64,000 nucleotides of DNA from Diploptera punctata (GCA_030220185.1 JASPKZ010004955.1:2232001-2296000); one strand, 5' to 3'. Positions 10,811 through 23,339 are shown, numbered from the stretch's first letter. Numbers and translations are program-made. Notes: generated by a model not told the origin, from the letters alone.

Positions 10811-11554
10811 TTGGGCAATAGCGAGGAGATACTAAAGGCCAACACGCACACACTATTGAGTAATACTAATAAATTGGGACTGGAAGTAAATATCAATAAA
10901 ACTAAATATATGATCACACATATAAATGCATTATATAATGGAACTGGACAGAGAATGACAAGTGAGGGAAATTTTGAGGAAGTGGCTGAATTCAAATACC
11001 TAGGAACAATAATCACAAATAGGAATGAGATGCACAAAGAAATTAAACATAGGCTCAATTCTGGAAATGCATGCTATTATGCATTGCAGAGACTCTTGAT
11101 GTCCCAACTCCTTTCAAAAAACGTTAAACTGAAAATATATAAAACTATTATTCTACCAGTTACACTATATGGGTGCGAAACATGGACTCTTACTTTAAGG
11201 GAGGAAAGGAGATTACAAGTATTTGAGAATAAAGTACTTAGGAAAATTTTTGGACCAAAGAGAGATGAACAGACAGGTGAATGGAGAAGACTTCGTAACA
11301 ATGAACTACATGATGTTTATAGGAAGCCAGATATAATAAGAACAGTTAAGTCTCGTAGACTGCGATGGGCAGGACATGTTGCACGTATGGGGAATGAAAG
11401 ACTTGCATGGAAGCTTCTTGTAGGAATGCAAGAGGGAAAACGCCCAGTTGGTAGACCAAGAATGAGGTGGGAGAATAACATTAACTATGATTTGAGGGAA
11501 GTAGATTATACAGGGAATGATTGGAAAGCATTAGCCCAGGATAGCGATGTATGA
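10811..11554 (+). pseudogene. Reverse transcriptase C-terminal half of the LINE-1-type copy
   Basis: A 247-codon frame starts just after the RT catalytic YADD box, which lies at 10790-10801 in the same frame upstream of this Met. It continues through LGLEVNINKTKYM (thumb side), EFKYLGTIITNRNEM, YGCETWTLTL, SRRLRWAGHVARMGNERLAW and KRPVGRPRMRWENN, ending near DYTGNDWKALAQDSDV. Two codons before the usual end a stop replaces the consensus W, so the terminal RAYVRAAMNL tail lies outside the frame. Upstream stops show the element cannot make a full protein. Confidence 0.8.
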
Positions 11555-11617
11555 AGAGCTTATGTCCGCGCGGCCATGAACCTATGGGTTCGATAGTGCC
11601 AGTGAGTAAGTAAGTAA

Positions 11618-11953
11618 GTACTTAACGTACCGGAACTAAAAAAATTGTGTAAAACAAAAACTTTCTGATTTAGATTTCTCACTTAGTTTACTACAACATA
11701 ATTTAACGTAGGCCTATACCTTAGCCACAGCAACGCGTGGTCGGGACTTTATATATGTATATGCCTATATATATGTATAACAAAGTCGGGTTAGTTACAC
11801 TATTTATAACTCAAGAACGGCTGGACCGATTTTTATGATCTTTGATTTGTTGGATTTGTTTCCGCCGGGAATAGCATATAACTATTAAAATGTCGGGAAA
11901 ATTAACGTAAAAATATTTAAAGGCGTCATGAGTCGTGAATTTACCGATAATTT
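11618..11953 (+). mobile_element. Helitron fragment, right half (3' part)
   Basis: Continues the Helitron split by the LINE: the KNCVKQKL segment, the internal GCCAC/GTGGC hairpin end (about 11719-11740), then the second Helitron body. The outer 3' hairpin and CTAG have decayed. Confidence 0.75.
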
Positions 11954-12185
11954 GGAAATCACGCGTGGCATTACTTATAAATTTCCGATGTTACACATAT
12001 GCAACAAGGGGAATTATAGGGTTAATTTAATTTTAAAATAATAATTATTATATTATGAGTGATTATTATTATTATTATTATTATTATTAAATGCTGCAGA
12101 AATGAAGGAAACAATAATAAACCTAACCTCGAAACCCGCCATTATGGAAAAGTTTTGGCGGACCCCCTGGGGGATCACGAACTAC
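11954..12185. other. Spacer with (TTA)n at 12061-12090
   Basis: Trinucleotide run and AT-rich sequence; no gene. Confidence 0.7.
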
Positions 12186-12480
12186 AGGTTGTTAAGTAAA
12201 GGTTTAAGGCATCATGTTCTGATGCAGAGCCAAGGAACTTGAGCTGGTTCGAGTCCCCATGGAGGAGGAAATTTCCTCTCGGAAATTTGGCCAGTGCCCA
12301 CACAGCATCGTGATGAATTTGGGTAGCCGGAATAAGTAGTGAATCCAGGTTGAAAATACAAGCTATGACGGCGGAGTACTCAACATGCTGACCACATGAC
12401 ACCCCTATATTGGCTGGATGAACGTCCGCTTTTGTGATTAACTTATTTGAATGTGATGCCAAATGCCTGCTGATAGATCA
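12186..12480 (+). mobile_element. SINE-1 copy
   Basis: Box B-like GGTTCGAGTCCCC at 12245-12257, then the SINE-1 body (AGCATCGTGATGAATTTGGG, ATGCTGACCACATGACACCC). The 3' end has diverged. Confidence 0.8.
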
Positions 12481-12544
12481 AGGTCTTTCTCTTACCGAAC
12501 CATGGAAAAATACAGGCCTGTACACACACATACACAGGGCGAGT

Positions 12545-13311
12545 CTAGATTTCCCATACAGAGTTCGAGGACTTGTAGTAGGTACCAAGACAATTAAGTT
12601 TAGCATAGGAACTAATGTCCGGAAATGTACCGAATTTCCACTACACGCAAAATCACCTCACACGCTTTTTTCGGGGCGCCACAATACGTCATTTTCCGCT
12701 TACCTGGTGCTCCATGTCCACTGCAAGTTTGTTTATGTGCTATTCAGTTGACTTTGTGATTCGCCCAGAGACGTTTTCAGTAGAGTAGTAATCCTTCAGG
12801 ACAGTACAAGGTGTACGTACTTCATTAGTACTGTATTGCTGTTATCTATGGCATACACGTTTGCAGCATACGCAGACATGGTGTTATTGTCTGGCAAAGC
12901 TCGGTGAAATGGCAGGTCCGATTGCTTGGCCTGCACGTTTTCTCGACTTGACACCGCTAGACTACTACCTGTGAGGTCACAAGAAAACCTTAATTTACGA
13001 TACCTCTACAGAATCCGAGAAAGACCTACTAGCACCAGTTATGGCTACGGCGGATGTTGGAGGCCCAGGGATTGGTGATCGTGTGTACCAGAACATGATA
13101 CGGATCTGTATTGAAGTCAGTGATCGTCACATCCAGCCCTTCTTGTAAGTTTTCCAGACGACAGGCAACAGGAGTCGGAGAGGGCAATACGTGTTCTGAT
13201 ATTTTGAGTGTAACGGAAAAACGGTACATTTCCGGACTTTGGTTCCTATGTTAAGTTTGTCTTGGTCCCCTCTATAAGTCTTCAAACTCTGTAAGGGGAA
13301 TGTAGACACTA
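12545..13311 (+). mobile_element. Tc1/mariner-type relic with long inverted repeats
   Basis: About 120 bp at the left (from GTCTAGATTTCCC, with AATGTCCGGAAATGTACCG at 12615-12633) recurs inverted at the right, ending near 13311. Between them only the C-terminal part of a transposase survives (see 12893-13150). Most of the coding region has been deleted. Confidence 0.75.
12893..13150 (+). pseudogene. Tc1/mariner transposase C-terminal remnant
   Basis: Reads GEMAGPIAWPARFLDLTPLD then YYL*GHKKTLIYDT. The WPARSPDLTPLDxxLWG motif around the third catalytic Asp of IS630/Tc1/mariner transposases is clear, with one stop replacing the usual W. The first two acidic residues are gone. The motif is closer to the intact element at 54095-55171 than to the DD34D mariner at 35086. 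Confidence 0.75.
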
Positions 13312-14895
13312 TATATATATATATATATTGAAAGATTCTTAAAATATAGAGTAAAATATGACTAATGTTTTTATGGAAATAGTGTAACGTTTTCTGGCAG
13401 GCATTACAAAAATTATTTTACTATTTGTTGATAGTACTCGTACTTAATTCGGAAAATCACAAACAATCGTAATTTTGTAGATAATGATTTACGATTTGAT
13501 GATATTTTAATTATCTAAGATAACGAATGAACAAATTATGAAATACACTGAAGATGCATTCACATTTCATACGCGATTGTTGTGTTCGTGGAATAGAACT
13601 TTTAAGTTAAATCTATGAAACCTGTGTCTCTGCTAATTATTGGTTCCAGACCTACTGTGACCAAGTATAAGATTGTCACAGGTGTTTATTATATATATAT
13701 TATTAGTAAAGAAAATAATGTAGATAAAACTTAAATTATTTTCAAAGTTTCATTAATTAAAAAAATCCGGTTTTGAAATTCAAATATTAGCAAAATAAAT
13801 TTAACCCTTAAATTCGTAATGTATACTTTTAGATACATCAGTTGGTTTAGTTAATTTAATATTTTATACAAAACAGAAGAAAACGGACAAAAATAAACTA
13901 TATAAATGTGTGTCTAATTATACAATATATCTAATAATAACAGTTATACGAGATTCCCGTTTTCACTGCGGTCCACCACATTCAAATATATAACAGAAGA
14001 AATTTGTGTTTTGCCAATTTAAGGGTTAAAACATTCATTTGATAAGATTAACTTTGAAATCATAAAATGTGGAATATATTTAAAAGTAAAATCGTTCAAT
14101 TGTGTAAAGATATGTAATGTTTTCTTAACTGAAAAAATGAACATATATGTAAAAAAAAATGTGTATTTAAATTATTCCAAATTCCCTAATTCGTAAACAT
14201 ATAACGGAATTTTAACTTTATTGTAAAAACAAATATGTAATTGCATATAAATCCTATCCCTGTGTGTGTCTGTGATCAGTATAAATACATACAGTACCTT
14301 ACTAACTATACTGTAAACATACTAGAAGCGATATCACTCAGATGTTAAAGCGTCTATAAATAAGTAAAAATAACGAAGTTTTTCTTTTCTTGTATAAAAT
14401 TTACCATTTTTAGACAATAAATGGTGTATATTAATATGAACATGTAAATTTTAAGACTGCATCCTGATCTGAAACTGGCTGAACCTCAACTGAAAGTTAC
14501 ACTTCATAAATAAGTGAATAATCACATATATGAAACATACAATATTTGCAGATGTAGTAATGTAGTGATGACCATTTTTATTATTGACGGATATACTGTG
14601 TTTTCATAGAATGTGTTAGTAGTTATTATTTTTAGACTTGCGCGTGAAGGTAGGGGGGCTCGAATCCCTGACTCCCGAGAGCAATGACTCAGCAATCGAT
14701 ACAGCCAGCAGTTCCTGGTTTAAAGAGGAACTACTAAGCCAGCACGATACATTACGTTATTGCCATCTTCATCAGTTTATTTCCTGATTTCTTTTTCTTA
14801 AAATTATACCATATTATCATTAAAACTTCCGGTAAGTTACAAGTAATTACAATGGTCTATGGGAGAGAAGATACATTATGCTAAAACAATCTCCA
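13312..14895. other. AT-rich region; possible tRNA-like relic near 14645-14760
   Basis: No gene seen. On the minus strand near 14665-14680 a box B-like GGGATTCGAGCCC follows a weak box A-like GCTGAGTCATTG, suggesting a worn SINE head. The rest is unassigned AT-rich sequence. Confidence 0.35.
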
Positions 14896-15220
14896 AGCGC
14901 GACAGGCCTAGAAGGCCCTGGGCTGACTAGCCGGCTGCTGGCCTCACATTTACGTGTTAATCACAGAGGTAGACGATCATCTGGCCAGTGTAGGGGTGAC
15001 ATGTGCTCAGCATGTCGGGCCCACCAGCTGGTATTCTCAACCTGGAGTCGCTACTTATTGTAGCTACCCAAATGCCTCACGATGCTGGGTAGGCACCGGT
15101 CCCATACTGGCCGAAATACCATGAGAAAAATGTCTTCCCCATGGAGAATCGAACCAGCGCAAGTCCCGTAGCCCTGTGCCAAGGCTTCCTGCCTTAACAA
15201 CTCGGCTACGGCGCGGGACC
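14896..15220 (-). mobile_element. SINE-1, essentially full-length reference copy
   Basis: On the minus strand it starts GTCCCGCGCCGTAGCCGAG (box A-like TAGCCGAG) and has box B-like GGTTCGATTC at 15155-15146. The tRNA-unrelated body follows, and it ends CCTAGGCCTGTCGCGC-like near 14897. Length is about 325 bp. The two Pol III boxes and the lack of a proper acceptor stem make it a tRNA-derived SINE, not a tRNA gene. Confidence 0.85.
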
Positions 15221-15288
15221 GTTATGCTAAATGATAATTAATCAATAATCTTCACAAAGTATAGACCAAGTTTAATTTTGAAACATAA

Positions 15289-15530
15289 AGTCTCGTGGAC
15301 TGCAATGGGCTGTACATGTGGCACGATAGAGAATGAAAGATTGACGTGGAAACTTTATGGGAAAAACAGAAGGAAAGGTAGGTCACTAATGAGGTGAAAG
15401 TATAATATTAATCACGTTTTGAGGAGGTAAATTTTACAGGGAATTACAGGATAGGGGGAATGTATGGAGAGTTTTTATGCCCGCGCGGCAATGGATTTCG
15501 GATTTCATAGTGTCATTGAATTAGGGATAT
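15289..15530 (+). mobile_element. LINE-1-type 3' fragment
   Basis: Begins at the AAGTCTCGTGGACTGCAATG equivalent of the SRRLRWAGH region and runs to the CCCGCGCGGCAATGG 3' end. Short deletions disrupt it. Confidence 0.8.
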
Positions 15531-15990
15531 GCTCATGTCGGCAGTATTTTAATTTATTTATCTTGAAATATTTTTCCTCGAAAAACATTTTTTTAAAATA
15601 CGTCTCATCGATAATATTTTTGCTGACATAACCATTAAACTGTCATTTTCATAAATTTTGAACTTTCATATTACAGTTCTACTTGAACGCCGTTTTCATT
15701 TCGATGGACCTTTTAGGCACCCAGCTAGATGAAATTTTCCCTACCTTTAAATATTCATGTAATATTTTCATAACACTCCCCGGTTCAATATGACGGTTGC
15801 GTCTACATCGTTGTAGGCCACTCGGGCATCTTCTCAGTGGCGTTGCATTCAACTTCAGATACCCCAGCACTGCTGGCGTAACTAGTATATTCATAATTTT
15901 GGATTAAAATACAATACAAATGTCAAATTTCATTCAAATCAATTGTGCGCGAACATTAAAAATTCAAATTTCCCGCCCAGCCAGAAGACA
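15531..15990. other. Unassigned sequence
   Basis: No recognised gene or repeat family. Confidence 0.45.
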
Positions 15991-16200
15991 TATTAGGCCG
16001 GGCACACACGTTACGGTATACCTGTCAGGTGAAACAACACAGGTAAAACCGGGAAGGTATACCTGTGCAGGCTAGACCACACACATGCTATTTTAACTCA
16101 GTCGAGAGATGGCCAGCAAACCAGAAGACAACTCTCTACTCAAGGAACTAGCCACAACTAAACTAATAACAATAACTAAGGCTAGGATTTGTATGTAATC
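15991..16200 (+). other. Possible solo end of another TTA-targeting DNA transposon
   Basis: At 15991 TTA is followed by GGCCGGGCACACACGTTACG, then two GGTATACCTGT units and, from 16109, a short frame MASKPEDNSLLKELATTKLI. It resembles a Harbinger-style left end, but no inverted partner was found. Confidence 0.25.
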
Positions 16201-16784
<584 letters not shown>

Positions 16785-17000
16785 TTAAGGCAATATCCTA
16801 CAAGCTGGAAAATCGAGGGTCGAGACCCGATGGTGTCAGGTTTTTTAAACTGTTTAATATTCTGACGGCATCATGACCCTGGGGTCGACTCTGCCTATAA
16901 CAAATTAATACCATACTATGTTGTGGGGTATATACGGCTATCAGATAAGAATGAAATCTCTTACCGATTGCCTAGAAAGATCTCTTACCGATTGTCTAGA
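16785..17000 (+). mobile_element. SINE-4 copy
   Basis: Contains GGGTCGAGACCCGATGGTGT (box B-like), TCTGACGGCATCATGACCCT and GGGTCGACTCTGCC, shared with 21984-22215 and, in antisense, 52180 and 53005. A short local duplication (ATCTCTTACCGATTG twice) lies at its 3' end. Confidence 0.65.
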
Positions 17001-17351
17001 TTGTCTAGAAATATCCCTAAGACCTATAGTGGGATAATGTTGTAATAGAAATATGACAATATCCTTCTTACCACGTTGTCAAGTATTAAACTGTCCCATT
17101 CCTTAAAATATGATATATCTTAAAGTTAATGTTTAACCCTTTAATTGGCAAAACACATATTTCTCATGTCAGTTATTTAAAAGTTGTGGACCGCACTGAA
17201 AACAAAATCACGCATGACTTCTTATTATTATGTTTATTGTGTAATTCAACACATATTTAAGTTATTACTACTCGTTCGTTTTCTTTTGTTTCATTAATAA
17301 TATTAAATAAATCGAACCAATTGATGTATCCTATATGATACTTTGCCAATT
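17001..17351. other. AT-rich spacer
   Basis: Nothing recognised. Confidence 0.5.
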
Positions 17352-17700
17352 TAAAGTTTTTTTTCTCCATAGCCGCGTGGACATAAGCTCTCCAAATTTC
17401 TCTATCCTGAGGTAATGTTTTCCAATCTTTCCCTGTATAATTTGCCTCCCTCAAATCATGGTTAATATTATCTCATTTCATTCTTGGGCGGTTTCTCTCT
17501 GGTTTTTCTACAAGAAATTTCCATGCCCCTTTTTCATTCCCCATTTGTGCCACACCTCTTGTCCATGGCAGTCTACGAGACCTAATTGTTGTTATTTTGT
17601 CTGAATTACAAAAAATGTAGCTCACTATTATGCATTTTTTTCCATTCTTGTGTATTTTCGTCTCCCTTTGGTTCAAAAATTTTCTTAATCTAAAACATCT
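17352..17700 (-). mobile_element. LINE-1-type 3' fragment
   Basis: On the minus strand the frames read SRRLPWTRGVAQMGNEKGAW then, after a frameshift, REANYTGKDWKTLPQDREIW and RAYVHAAM. These are the C-terminal tail of the LINE-1-type protein. A (TA)n run (17706-17727) sits at its truncated 5' side. Confidence 0.85.
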
Positions 17701-17759
17701 CGTAATATATATATATATATATATATCATTTTTTCCCCCTCTCAAAATATACCATTTTT

Positions 17760-18430
17760 GGATCGATATAATATGACTGGAAGATTAACACATCATGTAA
17801 GAAGAAACTAGTGGCAGCAGAAATGAAATTCGTAAAGTATGTGGTGGTAGGTGTTATTCTGTTAGATAAAAAATTGAAGATATAAAAACAGAATTACAAG
17901 TATTTAAACGAACGGAAAAAATGCAGAGTTATACAGGTAATTTGAAAACAATCATGCGACTGAATTTCAATTTTTTTATTCAGTTACCAACCTGAAGAAA
18001 CATTCTCAGATGGAAAGAATAGGCAAGACTTTGAGAAGCGTAAACGGGCCTGATGTTTCATACCAAGAAGCTTCTGCTGTTGGGGATGATAATTACACTG
18101 AAAACGATATGGTATCTTGTAGAAAAAAATGTCTAATCTCCGATATCAATAGTTTATTTGGGAAACTTTCTGACTCCTTTTCATCTTCCACGACTAAGCT
18201 ATTGGAAGTGGAACGAGAGGAAATTATGCGTTTACAGACTCCTAAAACAGTAGGGCATCTCGTAAAAAAATATCGCTAAAGCTCTGATATTAGTAGTTTA
18301 TTTGGGTCCGAAACTATCTTGAGTCTTCCCTTATCTGGGAGAAAAACGAAACTAGGGAACGCGAGGAGATTGAAGAATGCGTTTGCAGGTCGAGATGATA
18401 AAATACAGTGATTTCTCTGTATTAATTATC
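17760..18430 (+). other. Unrecognised region with an 89-codon frame and a decayed internal duplication
   Basis: The frame 18010-18279 encodes MERIGKTLRSVNGPDVSYQE onward and contains SDINSLFGKLSDSF; 18285-18320 repeats a similar DISSLFGSE segment. I recognise no family. It may be a dead mobile-element protein; it shows no splice evidence. Confidence 0.25.
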
Positions 18431-19195
18431 TATGATAATTAGCTGTCCATTAGTGAGTATTAATAAGGCCTACAAGGAAAATCTTCTTTTTAAACTTTAG
18501 TTGTAGGATTTTCATCCTGTTTATTTCCAAAAAATCATGGGGATCGCTAGAGTAATTTTTAAATGTTTGCTTCAGTATCGAATTTGCTTTTTAACAACCT
18601 AGACCATACTTCTCTTAAGTGATTGCTATAGTCGAGTTTGATTCCGAAAAAAAAAAAAAATGCGGAGCTAGAGCGTTGAGAGTGTGCATGTGTGTTTGTC
18701 ATGGTTATTTTTGGAGTAAGAGGAATCGGTCGCCGTGGTCGGCGACAAATCACTTTAGATTGAAGGAGAAACACTGTATTGTGGAATATTCCTAATAGAA
18801 AAAAAATAATAGGTGATTTGTATTTTTTTAAATCATTTTTTTGGTTTGAATTCAAGAGCTTAATTCCTTCGAAGATGTTACTTTGTGTTTTGTCAATGCG
18901 ATCTTGTATCCACAGATGCACTTATAGCCGGATACAGAGAAAGTCTCAAACGTCTAACAGTAACTTGAAGTTGGAAGGAGAGGAGAGATTGTGCACATTG
19001 TTGTGCTTTTGAAAATCGAGCAAGGAGAGGAGATTTATCGATATTCAATCTTCACTGAGTCATTTTAGTATTGGTCATACAGCAGGAAGTATTGATATTA
19101 TTAACATTCAACTCTAACGACTCATTCCACTGAGCATCAACAATAACTAACGATTGTAGACAGTCACTGACTTTGAACATACGCTGTTACATATT
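18431..19195. other. Unassigned AT-rich sequence
   Basis: No supported gene; overlapping short frames on both strands are low-complexity. Confidence 0.5.
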
Positions 19196-19372
19196 TTGTA
19201 TATACTGCTGTGGTATCTGGGTAACGATGTTGCCTCAGACACAAAGGACCTGGGTTCGATCCCAGGTTCGTATAAGTTTCTTAGGTTTTTTCCCCGGAAT
19301 TTTTCTCACCTGTAAGACATCACGACACTTCAAGATCCAAATAGTCCCCGAACATAATCTAGCCATTATTAT
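19196..19372 (+). mobile_element. SINE-2 copy, 3'-truncated
   Basis: Head TGCTGTGGTATCTGGGTAAC, box B-like GGTTCGATCCCAG near 19253, then CTCACCTGTAAGACATCACG as in SINE-2. The 3' half is missing. Confidence 0.7.
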
Positions 19373-19735
19373 AATCATCCATATCCATGTTCATCTTATT
19401 TAGTATAAATGTTTGAGTGGCGTGTCTTGTGTAAAATCTTCGAGTTGTCTCGGACGTGACCCTGGCATTGAGATGATTGACATTTGGTAGGCCTTCCATG
19501 TCCTTGTGTAGTGTATGTGCGTGATAAAGAGTTAAAAAATCCTGGTAAGTCATGTCCCTATAGGGTCCGATTGGGATAGAACATATCTCTTCAAGTGGAG
19601 AGGTTAAACTAAGTTGAGGGAGACACAGTTAAAATGTAAATACATATTAAGGGCATTATAGTATTAGATCATATTTCTGAACGTGAGCAATTAGCATATA
19701 TGTTATCCCAGGGTTATAAGCTTGTTTCCTCGCAG

Positions 19736-19738
<3 letters not shown>

Positions 19739-19783
<45 letters not shown>

Positions 19784-19792
19784 ACACACACA

Positions 19793-19823
<31 letters not shown>

Positions 19824-19826
19824 CAT
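19739..19826. repeat. (CA)n microsatellite
   Basis: CA run with two CC interruptions, ending at the TA that precedes Tigger copy 2. Confidence 0.97.
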
Positions 19827-19827
19827 A

Positions 19828-20763
19828 CAGTAAAACTTGTTTAATCCGGAACGTGAATAGTGCGGAAATCTGTCTAATGTATACAAATTCATTGGTCCCC
19901 GCGAAATAATAGTAATTTTACGCGTATTTATTTTGCATAAAACGGAATCTGTCCAATGCGGAAACGGAAATGTATTTCTTCACAATTCATGAAAAATGTA
20001 TAAAGCGGAAATACAGAAATAAATTAGTTTCCACTTCATTGAATTCCCGTTAGGCCAAAATAAAGATAAGGAATGATTCCTGCCCCCCCGGGTGAAGTAG
20101 AGATTTCACCTGTACCTGAAATTTTATTTCGGCCTCACAGCACACCCGTATGTGAAATACCTGTCTTACAAATAAGCATTGTAAAATCTTAAATTAGTCG
20201 AAGTTCTGAGACCGATCTTTCACAGGTAGCGTTCTGAATTTACGGAATAAAGATGGCTAAAACGTATGTATGATTTCATTAAACGAAAAAAAGAAAGTGA
20301 TTGTAGATAAATCTCCAAATTTCCGGACCGATGCTCCAAAGTCATGCTCTAGCTCTTACTAAATCCCTAAGGAATAACATTTCAAGGCATCTTTAGGTTG
20401 GTTGGATAGTTTTAATTGATGACACAATGTAGTGTGAAATGAAATTCGCGGGGAATCAAAGGATGTGGACGAAAGTGTAGTTAGCGGAAATCGATACTGC
20501 ATACTTTAATTTTTAGGATACTCGTCTAAGAGACATTTTTAACGCTGACGAAATGGGGCTGATTTCTTTCGCGCATTACCATCGATGTTGCTCATACTTA
20601 TCAAAGGCAGCGGAACTACAGTTAATTCAAAGTACGTAAAAAGACATATTGACACTCTATAATGTAAGATTATTAATAAGTTTTAGTTTTTTATAATGCG
20701 GAAATTTGTCTAATGTGGAAAAAAATTGGTCCCATGCGATTCCGCTTTGAGCAAGTTTTGCTG
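19828..20763 (+). mobile_element. pogo/Tigger-type transposon, copy 2, internally deleted
   Basis: Ends are CAGTAAAACTTGTTTAATCC at 19828 and, inverted, CAGCAAAACTTGCTCAAAGC ending at 20763. TA precedes the left end (19826-19827). The 5' non-coding region matches the antisense of 4270-4940 and supplies the empty-site comparison for Harbinger copy 1. At 936 bp it lacks most of the transposase. Confidence 0.85.
20264..20600 (+). pseudogene. pogo/Tigger transposase remnant
   Basis: Across frames I read MAKTYV near 20264, then ISGPMLQSHALALTKSLRNN at about 20318-20380, a worn GESKDVDESV, and DIFNADEMGLIS near 20545. These are the CENP-B-type HTH region and the start of the DDE domain (first catalytic Asp in NADE) of pogo-group transposases. 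Several stops and a deletion between HTH and DDE parts abolish function. Confidence 0.75.
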
Positions 20764-21983
20764 TGTGTGTATATATAGTTGGGATCTACTGAGTCACGAG
20801 GACAAGTAAGTAGCTAATGAGAACTAAATTCGGTTAAGAAATCTGAAACTAGTTAGAGAGATTTCGTCACGCTTAACCACGTGATTACCTCCACTCTCAC
20901 CTGCTAGTCAGTGAAGCACTTCTCAGCCTGCATTGTTTCTTCTGAATTGTCACATTGATTGATTTATTATACAATTACATTGAGTTTATTGCAGGTTTAA
21001 ATAGATGTGAATTTAGTAATGACTAAGTATTGTATTTTATCAGAAATAATTCTGAGAAGTGATGAAATGAAAACAAATATTAACCAGTTTTACGTCATTA
21101 TGTTCACTGTAGAATCAGTCACTCCGCTAGTATTGATCTGTTGTGATGCAGCTCGACCCTGGGGGACGGATGACGTCAATGATGACGCTTGTGTCATCTC
21201 ACTTCCGTGTAAAGAAAGCAACAAGTTACGAACAGAACCACGGCTAGGTTCGAATCTCCAACATTCCGAAACGGAACGCAAGCGCCTTGTGTCCCTGAAG
21301 CGACGTGGTTTGTACCGATTTAAATGAATGATTGCGGATGTCGTTACTCTATTGTTCTGCTTAATCGACATCCCGTTCCGCCTCAGTATTGCATGTGCCA
21401 TCTTGTGACGTCACGAATGACGAAATGTGCCACCCTGACTCACGTGTTTGTGATATCGTTAATAACGAAATAATTTCCGTGTCTAGTGTAATTTAGTTCC
21501 TAGAAAGCTTTTTTTCCAAAAATAACTAGTAATACTGTACCGTTATTTTTTTCCAAACTTATTTCTTATGTGGGGACTATTATGATTAGAGCGAGGAATT
21601 ATATGAAGAAAATTATACAAAAATATGAAATCATAATAGCAAAATATGAAAATTAGGACACAAAAATATTATGAAGCTACTATTTTTTCAACTTTTTACA
21701 CGTATTTATATACACAAGACCTGTATAATTTATGGGTATACATATAAGCACACAAATGAGACAAGAAGACCTTTTTGTAGCTCAAGAAATCAAGAGTTTC
21801 ACTGCATTTCCATCTTAATTAATTTTTCATTACATCTGACTCAATATAAAATATCATTTAATATAATAAATTTTGGAATTTTTAACATTATGAGGTTTTA
21901 TTGATTCTTAACAATAAAATATCATGTTTGTGATTTGAAGCAATTTTAATGGTTCACATTGAAGTATATTATGTGAGGAAACA
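20764..21983. other. Unassigned sequence
   Basis: A box B-like AGATTCGAACC on the minus strand near 21249-21259 hints at another worn tRNA-like SINE around 21130-21400. No host exon recognised. Confidence 0.35.
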
Positions 21984-22215
21984 CGCTAACAAGCCGGAAG
22001 GACGTGGGTTTGAGTCTCAAAGGGGTCAGGTTTTTAGCAGGACCAAACCTTCTGGCGGCATCATAGCCTTAGAGTCTACTCAGCTCTTAATTTAAATGAG
22101 TACCAGACACATGTTCTGGGGCAAAGGGGCCGTTACGCAGGACTGAGAACCCAGTGGACATCCCTTGGAGATTGTCTAGAAATGTGGAAGTCTCAACATC
22201 CATCTACCCACAAGG
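21984..22215 (+). mobile_element. SINE-4 copy, best preserved
   Basis: Contains GGACGTGGGTTTGAGTCTCA (box B-like), GGGGTCAGGTTTTT, TTCTGGCGGCATCATAGCCT and GAGTACCAGACACATG. Shares this order with the other SINE-4 copies. Confidence 0.65.
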
Positions 22216-22504
22216 ATCTCCCAAGCCTGAGGTTTGAGACACTTTATTTCAATAAATAAATACTGGGTTTATATAAAACGCGATCAATTAATTTATCTAA
22301 TGATATTTAATTACGAAATCCAAACATAAATAAAGAAAAAACATAGTAACCGTTGTAACTTCCTTCCATCGAATATACCACTGACAAAATTTAGAGTAGG
22401 TACAGTTTGAATGACTTCTATTTACTTTGCATAAAGATAATGAATTCCAGTATATATAAATATTACAATAACATTAAATTGGATGAATCAGAACACATGT
22501 AGAC

Positions 22505-22765
22505 CAAGTCCTAACTAACTAACTAACTTACTGACATAATCGAACCCGTAGATTCATGGCCGCACGGATATAATCTCTACATACATCCCTATCCTGCGCC
22601 AATGTTTTCCAATCATCCCCTCTATAATCTTTCCCTCAAATCATGGTTAATGTTATTCTCCCACTTCATTCTTGATCTTCCCTCTGGTTTTCCTACAAGA
22701 AGCTTCCATGCACGTCTTTAATTCCCCCATTCATGCCATATGTCCTGCCCATCACAGTAGACCAA
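22505..22765 (-). mobile_element. LINE-1-type 3' fragment with AGTT tail
   Basis: Minus-strand end of the LINE, from the MGRTYGMN-like region to CGGCCATGAATCTACGGG, followed by AGTT repeats (22506-22530 read inverted). Confidence 0.85.
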
Positions 22766-23339
22766 GTACTAGGCTATATGTCATATATGGAGAAACAAGA
22801 TGTTAAAATAAATTAATCCACAAATAATTCTAGGGGGTATTTCAAAATTCTCTTTGCACTTATAATTATGTTTAATCCTATACATTACACGTATGAACAT
22901 AGTGAAATGTAGTTAGAATTATTTTAACATTAGTTTTTCCATGAAATTTGTCCGAGCACAGTATGCATGCATGTGCTTTGAATAATCAAATTATCAATTC
23001 TGTTCGTAATACACAGTTAGGAGCTTTTTATGTATATATTTAACGCCAGTCTGTCAGAATTATTTTGTACCGTCAAAAAGTATGCTCCACATTATATGAT
23101 GTTATGGGAGCAATCATGCACTGCACTATATATATGATAGTTTGATGTAAGTGAGAATAATATTGGCCTTACCTACAAGAATTTTACAAATTTCATAAAC
23201 TGTGGAGCAAGACCTTGTTTCACAGCACAGCTTCTTACCTACATTTAAATACTGTAATCCATTCATAAAATAAGGACTGTCCTTAGGTAGCAAAAAGGAA
23301 TAGGTTCCTACCTGAGAAAAAAAGAGTGGGTGGTTATTA
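22766..23339. other. AT-rich spacer
   Basis: No supported gene. Confidence 0.5.

Larger units (their letters stand above)
9344..11617 (+). mobile_element. LINE-1-type non-LTR retrotransposon, longest copy (5'-truncated)
   Basis: The copy begins inside the end of an apurinic-type endonuclease domain (DHHLVRVKIRQRL near 9370-9408). It continues through a connector into a reverse transcriptase and stops at an AGTA-repeat tail (11597-11617). RT blocks visible across frames are the YNKxDKSDCNNYRG stretch, HQYGFRRNNSTTEQ at about 10387-10430, LYVDF*KAYDS near 10490-10520 and YADDVVIL at about 10790-10815. It splits a Helitron fragment. Stops and frameshifts make it non-coding as it stands. The clade (RTE-, Jockey- or CR1-like) cannot be settled by eye. 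Confidence 0.88.

Noticed and set aside
19656..19909. Open frames across the CA repeat
   Set aside because: Translation of a microsatellite.
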